DNA of 6,163 nt from contig CALKXC010000174.1 of assembly GCA_938004025.1 (NCBI GenBank), positions 1-6,163 of the forward strand, written 5' to 3'. A model generated the notes under the pieces. The model had not been told where the DNA came from and ran no database searches. It was given only the letters and a program-made list of their open reading frames with translations. Of the stretch, positions 5,234 to 6,163 are shown piece after piece; the first letter of the stretch is position 1; every line of letters starts with the position of its first letter. The stretch is from an uncultured Leucothrix sp. Its GTDB lineage: Bacteria; Pseudomonadota; Gammaproteobacteria; Thiotrichales; Thiotrichaceae. The position numbers and the translations under genes were made by a program.

Positions 5234-5917
5234 TTATTCTGTAGCGTTTAATGACTTAATGCCTTTGTGAGGCAGAAATATTCCACAGCCTAACTTACGA
5301 TGTGTGCCTAAGCCTTTTTGTTGCAGTTTGATAGAGGCGTCACTGTCTAAGTCGGCAATCATTAAATGACGTGTATGGATAAGCCCATGTGGCGTATTAA
5401 GCTGATGTGATTTCCCACACATCATCTTTTTTGTTTCTATACCGGTTAACTGAAAGATTTCAGCAGCGTTACGTTCTAAGAAGGAGTTTTCCTCTTCAGC
5501 TTCACTCATGCAGACTATGTGGCGCGAAAAAACGACACTAGCGTTGGTCAGCATACGGGTTTTCATTTTACCTATTTCGAGTGGATAGCCTGCGATAGAC
5601 AACTTACCATCACAAAGCTTTTCCAAAGCATCTAGATGGTCTTTGTGGGTGCGGATGATGAGTTTCGTTCGCCTTGATGGGTAAAGAAGCGTCTCAGGTG
5701 TTTCATCAGGGCGGTTCCATCCATTGGAGCTTTCAGCAACGTTGATGTGGTGAATGCCTAGTGGAATCTCTTCATGAAGGCTGTCGGAGATTGCCTCTTT
5801 TAAAGCCCAAGCATGGTCTAGTGGTAGCTGCTTACAGCGTATCGAAAACAACACATCGATGACATCATCGGGTGTTTGATAAGGAAGGGATTTGTCTTCG
5901 TCTTCTTGCCAAAACAT
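5234..5917 (-). CDS. Cas6/Cmx6-like protein (RAMP-type RNA endonuclease family), no CRISPR in view
   Basis: The 227-aa length is normal for Cas6. The C-terminal signature is LQQKGLG (198-204) continuing into THRKLGCGIFLPHKGI (205-220). This is the glycine-rich loop and GCGxFxPHK ending typical of the Cas6/Cmx6 (type I-MYXAN) group. The N-terminal part fits as well: DVLFSIRCKQLPLDHAWAL (21-39), then GIHHIN (54-59), TKLIIRT (84-90) and LSIAGYPLEIG (106-116). Known Cas6 proteins cut CRISPR repeat RNA with a ferredoxin-like double fold, often using a His; H35 in LPLDH and H56/H57 are candidates, unproven. No cas gene or repeat array lies in the window, so it may be a stand-alone relative with another RNA target. 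AAGG precedes the ATG, and the gene starts 20 bases after a 65-aa gene, so the two are probably co-transcribed. Confidence 0.8.
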   Translation of the reverse strand: MFWQEDEDKSLPYQTPDDVIDVLFSIRCKQLPLDHAWALKEAISDSLHEEIPLGIHHINVAESSNGWNRPDETPETLLYPSRRTKLIIRTHKDHLDALEKLCDGKLSIAGYPLEIGKMKTRMLTNASVVFSRHIVCMSEAEEENSFLERNAAEIFQLTGIETKKMMCGKSHQLNTPHGLIHTRHLMIADLDSDASIKLQQKGLGTHRKLGCGIFLPHKGIKSLNATE

Positions 5918-5937
5918 AAATTTACCTTGTGCTTATT

Positions 5938-6135
5938 TTAGCGTGCCGACTCGAAAGCAGAGTTGAGCTGGTCGTGCCAGTGATGTGGGCGGTCTGAGTA
6001 ACCCGGTGGTTCGATGTCGACTTCAAAGTGAATCTCGTTGTTGTCGACGGCTAACCGCTGGATAGTTGCTACCAGTTCTTCGAAGCTGTTTACGTTGTGA
6101 CCTTCTTCTAAGAGGACTTCGCTAAGTAGTAGCAT
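5938..6135 (-). CDS. Small protein (65 aa) upstream of and co-transcribed with the Cas6-like gene
   Basis: AAAGG (6147-6143) lies seven bases before the ATG at 6135. However, the frame stays open to the window edge, so a start further upstream cannot be excluded. The product is acidic. It has a leucine-rich N-terminus MLLLSEVLLEEG, a likely helix SFEELVATIQRLAVD (17-31), a strand EIHFEVDIEP (34-43), then PGYSDRPHHWHDQLNSAF (44-61) with three His and a Trp. It is too charged for a membrane protein or signal peptide. I do not recognise a named family. Only 20 bases separate it from the Cas6-like start, and that gap carries the AAGG ribosome binding site of the second gene, so the two form an operon that may continue beyond the window. 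A role as partner or regulator of the Cas6-like protein is inference. Confidence 0.72.
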   Translation of the reverse strand: MLLLSEVLLEEGHNVNSFEELVATIQRLAVDNNEIHFEVDIEPPGYSDRPHHWHDQLNSAFESAR

Positions 6136-6163
6136 TTGAACGCCTTTGGTTGTGTTGTAGTGG

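Noticed and set aside
1..6163. CRISPR array accompanying the Cas6-like gene
   Set aside because: No direct repeats of about 28-37 bases at regular spacing were seen anywhere in the window.

Overview
The window looks like chromosomal DNA of a gammaproteobacterium with moderate, slightly AT-leaning base composition. The YbiX/PiuC-type hydroxylase, the META-domain protein, the TrpD-family protein and several small proteins of unnamed families suggest a marine or methylotrophic/sulfur-oxidising Thiotrichales-like lineage such as Methylophaga. That placement is inference from gene content. There are no transposases, integrases, phage genes, tRNAs, rRNAs or CRISPR repeats.

Layout. Positions 2-976 (+) hold the 3' part of a TrpD-family (glycosyltransferase family 3) gene whose start lies outside the window; a hairpin terminator overlaps its stop. 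A 62-residue protein with weak ribosome-modulation-factor-like motifs follows (1064-1252, +). A secreted thioredoxin-fold protein with a CGIC active site (1276-1761, -) diverges across an AT-rich spacer of about 350 bases from a secreted META-domain protein (2109-2636, +), which ends in a strong terminator. An unknown protein of about 193 residues (2662-3243, -) diverges from a prolyl-4-hydroxylase-like Fe(II)/2-oxoglutarate oxygenase (3301-3876, +). An unknown 106-residue protein (3873-4193, -) diverges from a second Fe(II)/2-oxoglutarate oxygenase of the YbiX/PiuC family (4271-4939, +). A 65-residue helical protein (4947-5144, -) has its own good sigma-70 promoter. The right end is a minus-strand operon of another 65-residue protein (5938-6135) and a Cas6/Cmx6-like protein (5234-5917).

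From 1064 to 5144 eight successive genes alternate strand, with convergent ends separated by 25 bases or fewer, or overlapping. Most are therefore probably single-gene transcripts, not one pathway operon. The points most worth following are the Cas6-like gene with its small partner and no CRISPR material in view, the two iron/2-oxoglutarate oxygenases each divergent from an unnamed protein, and a perfectly symmetric TTGATA-N17-TATCAA element between the second pair that could act as a promoter on both strands. Several starts were moved inward to match ribosome binding sites and signal peptides.
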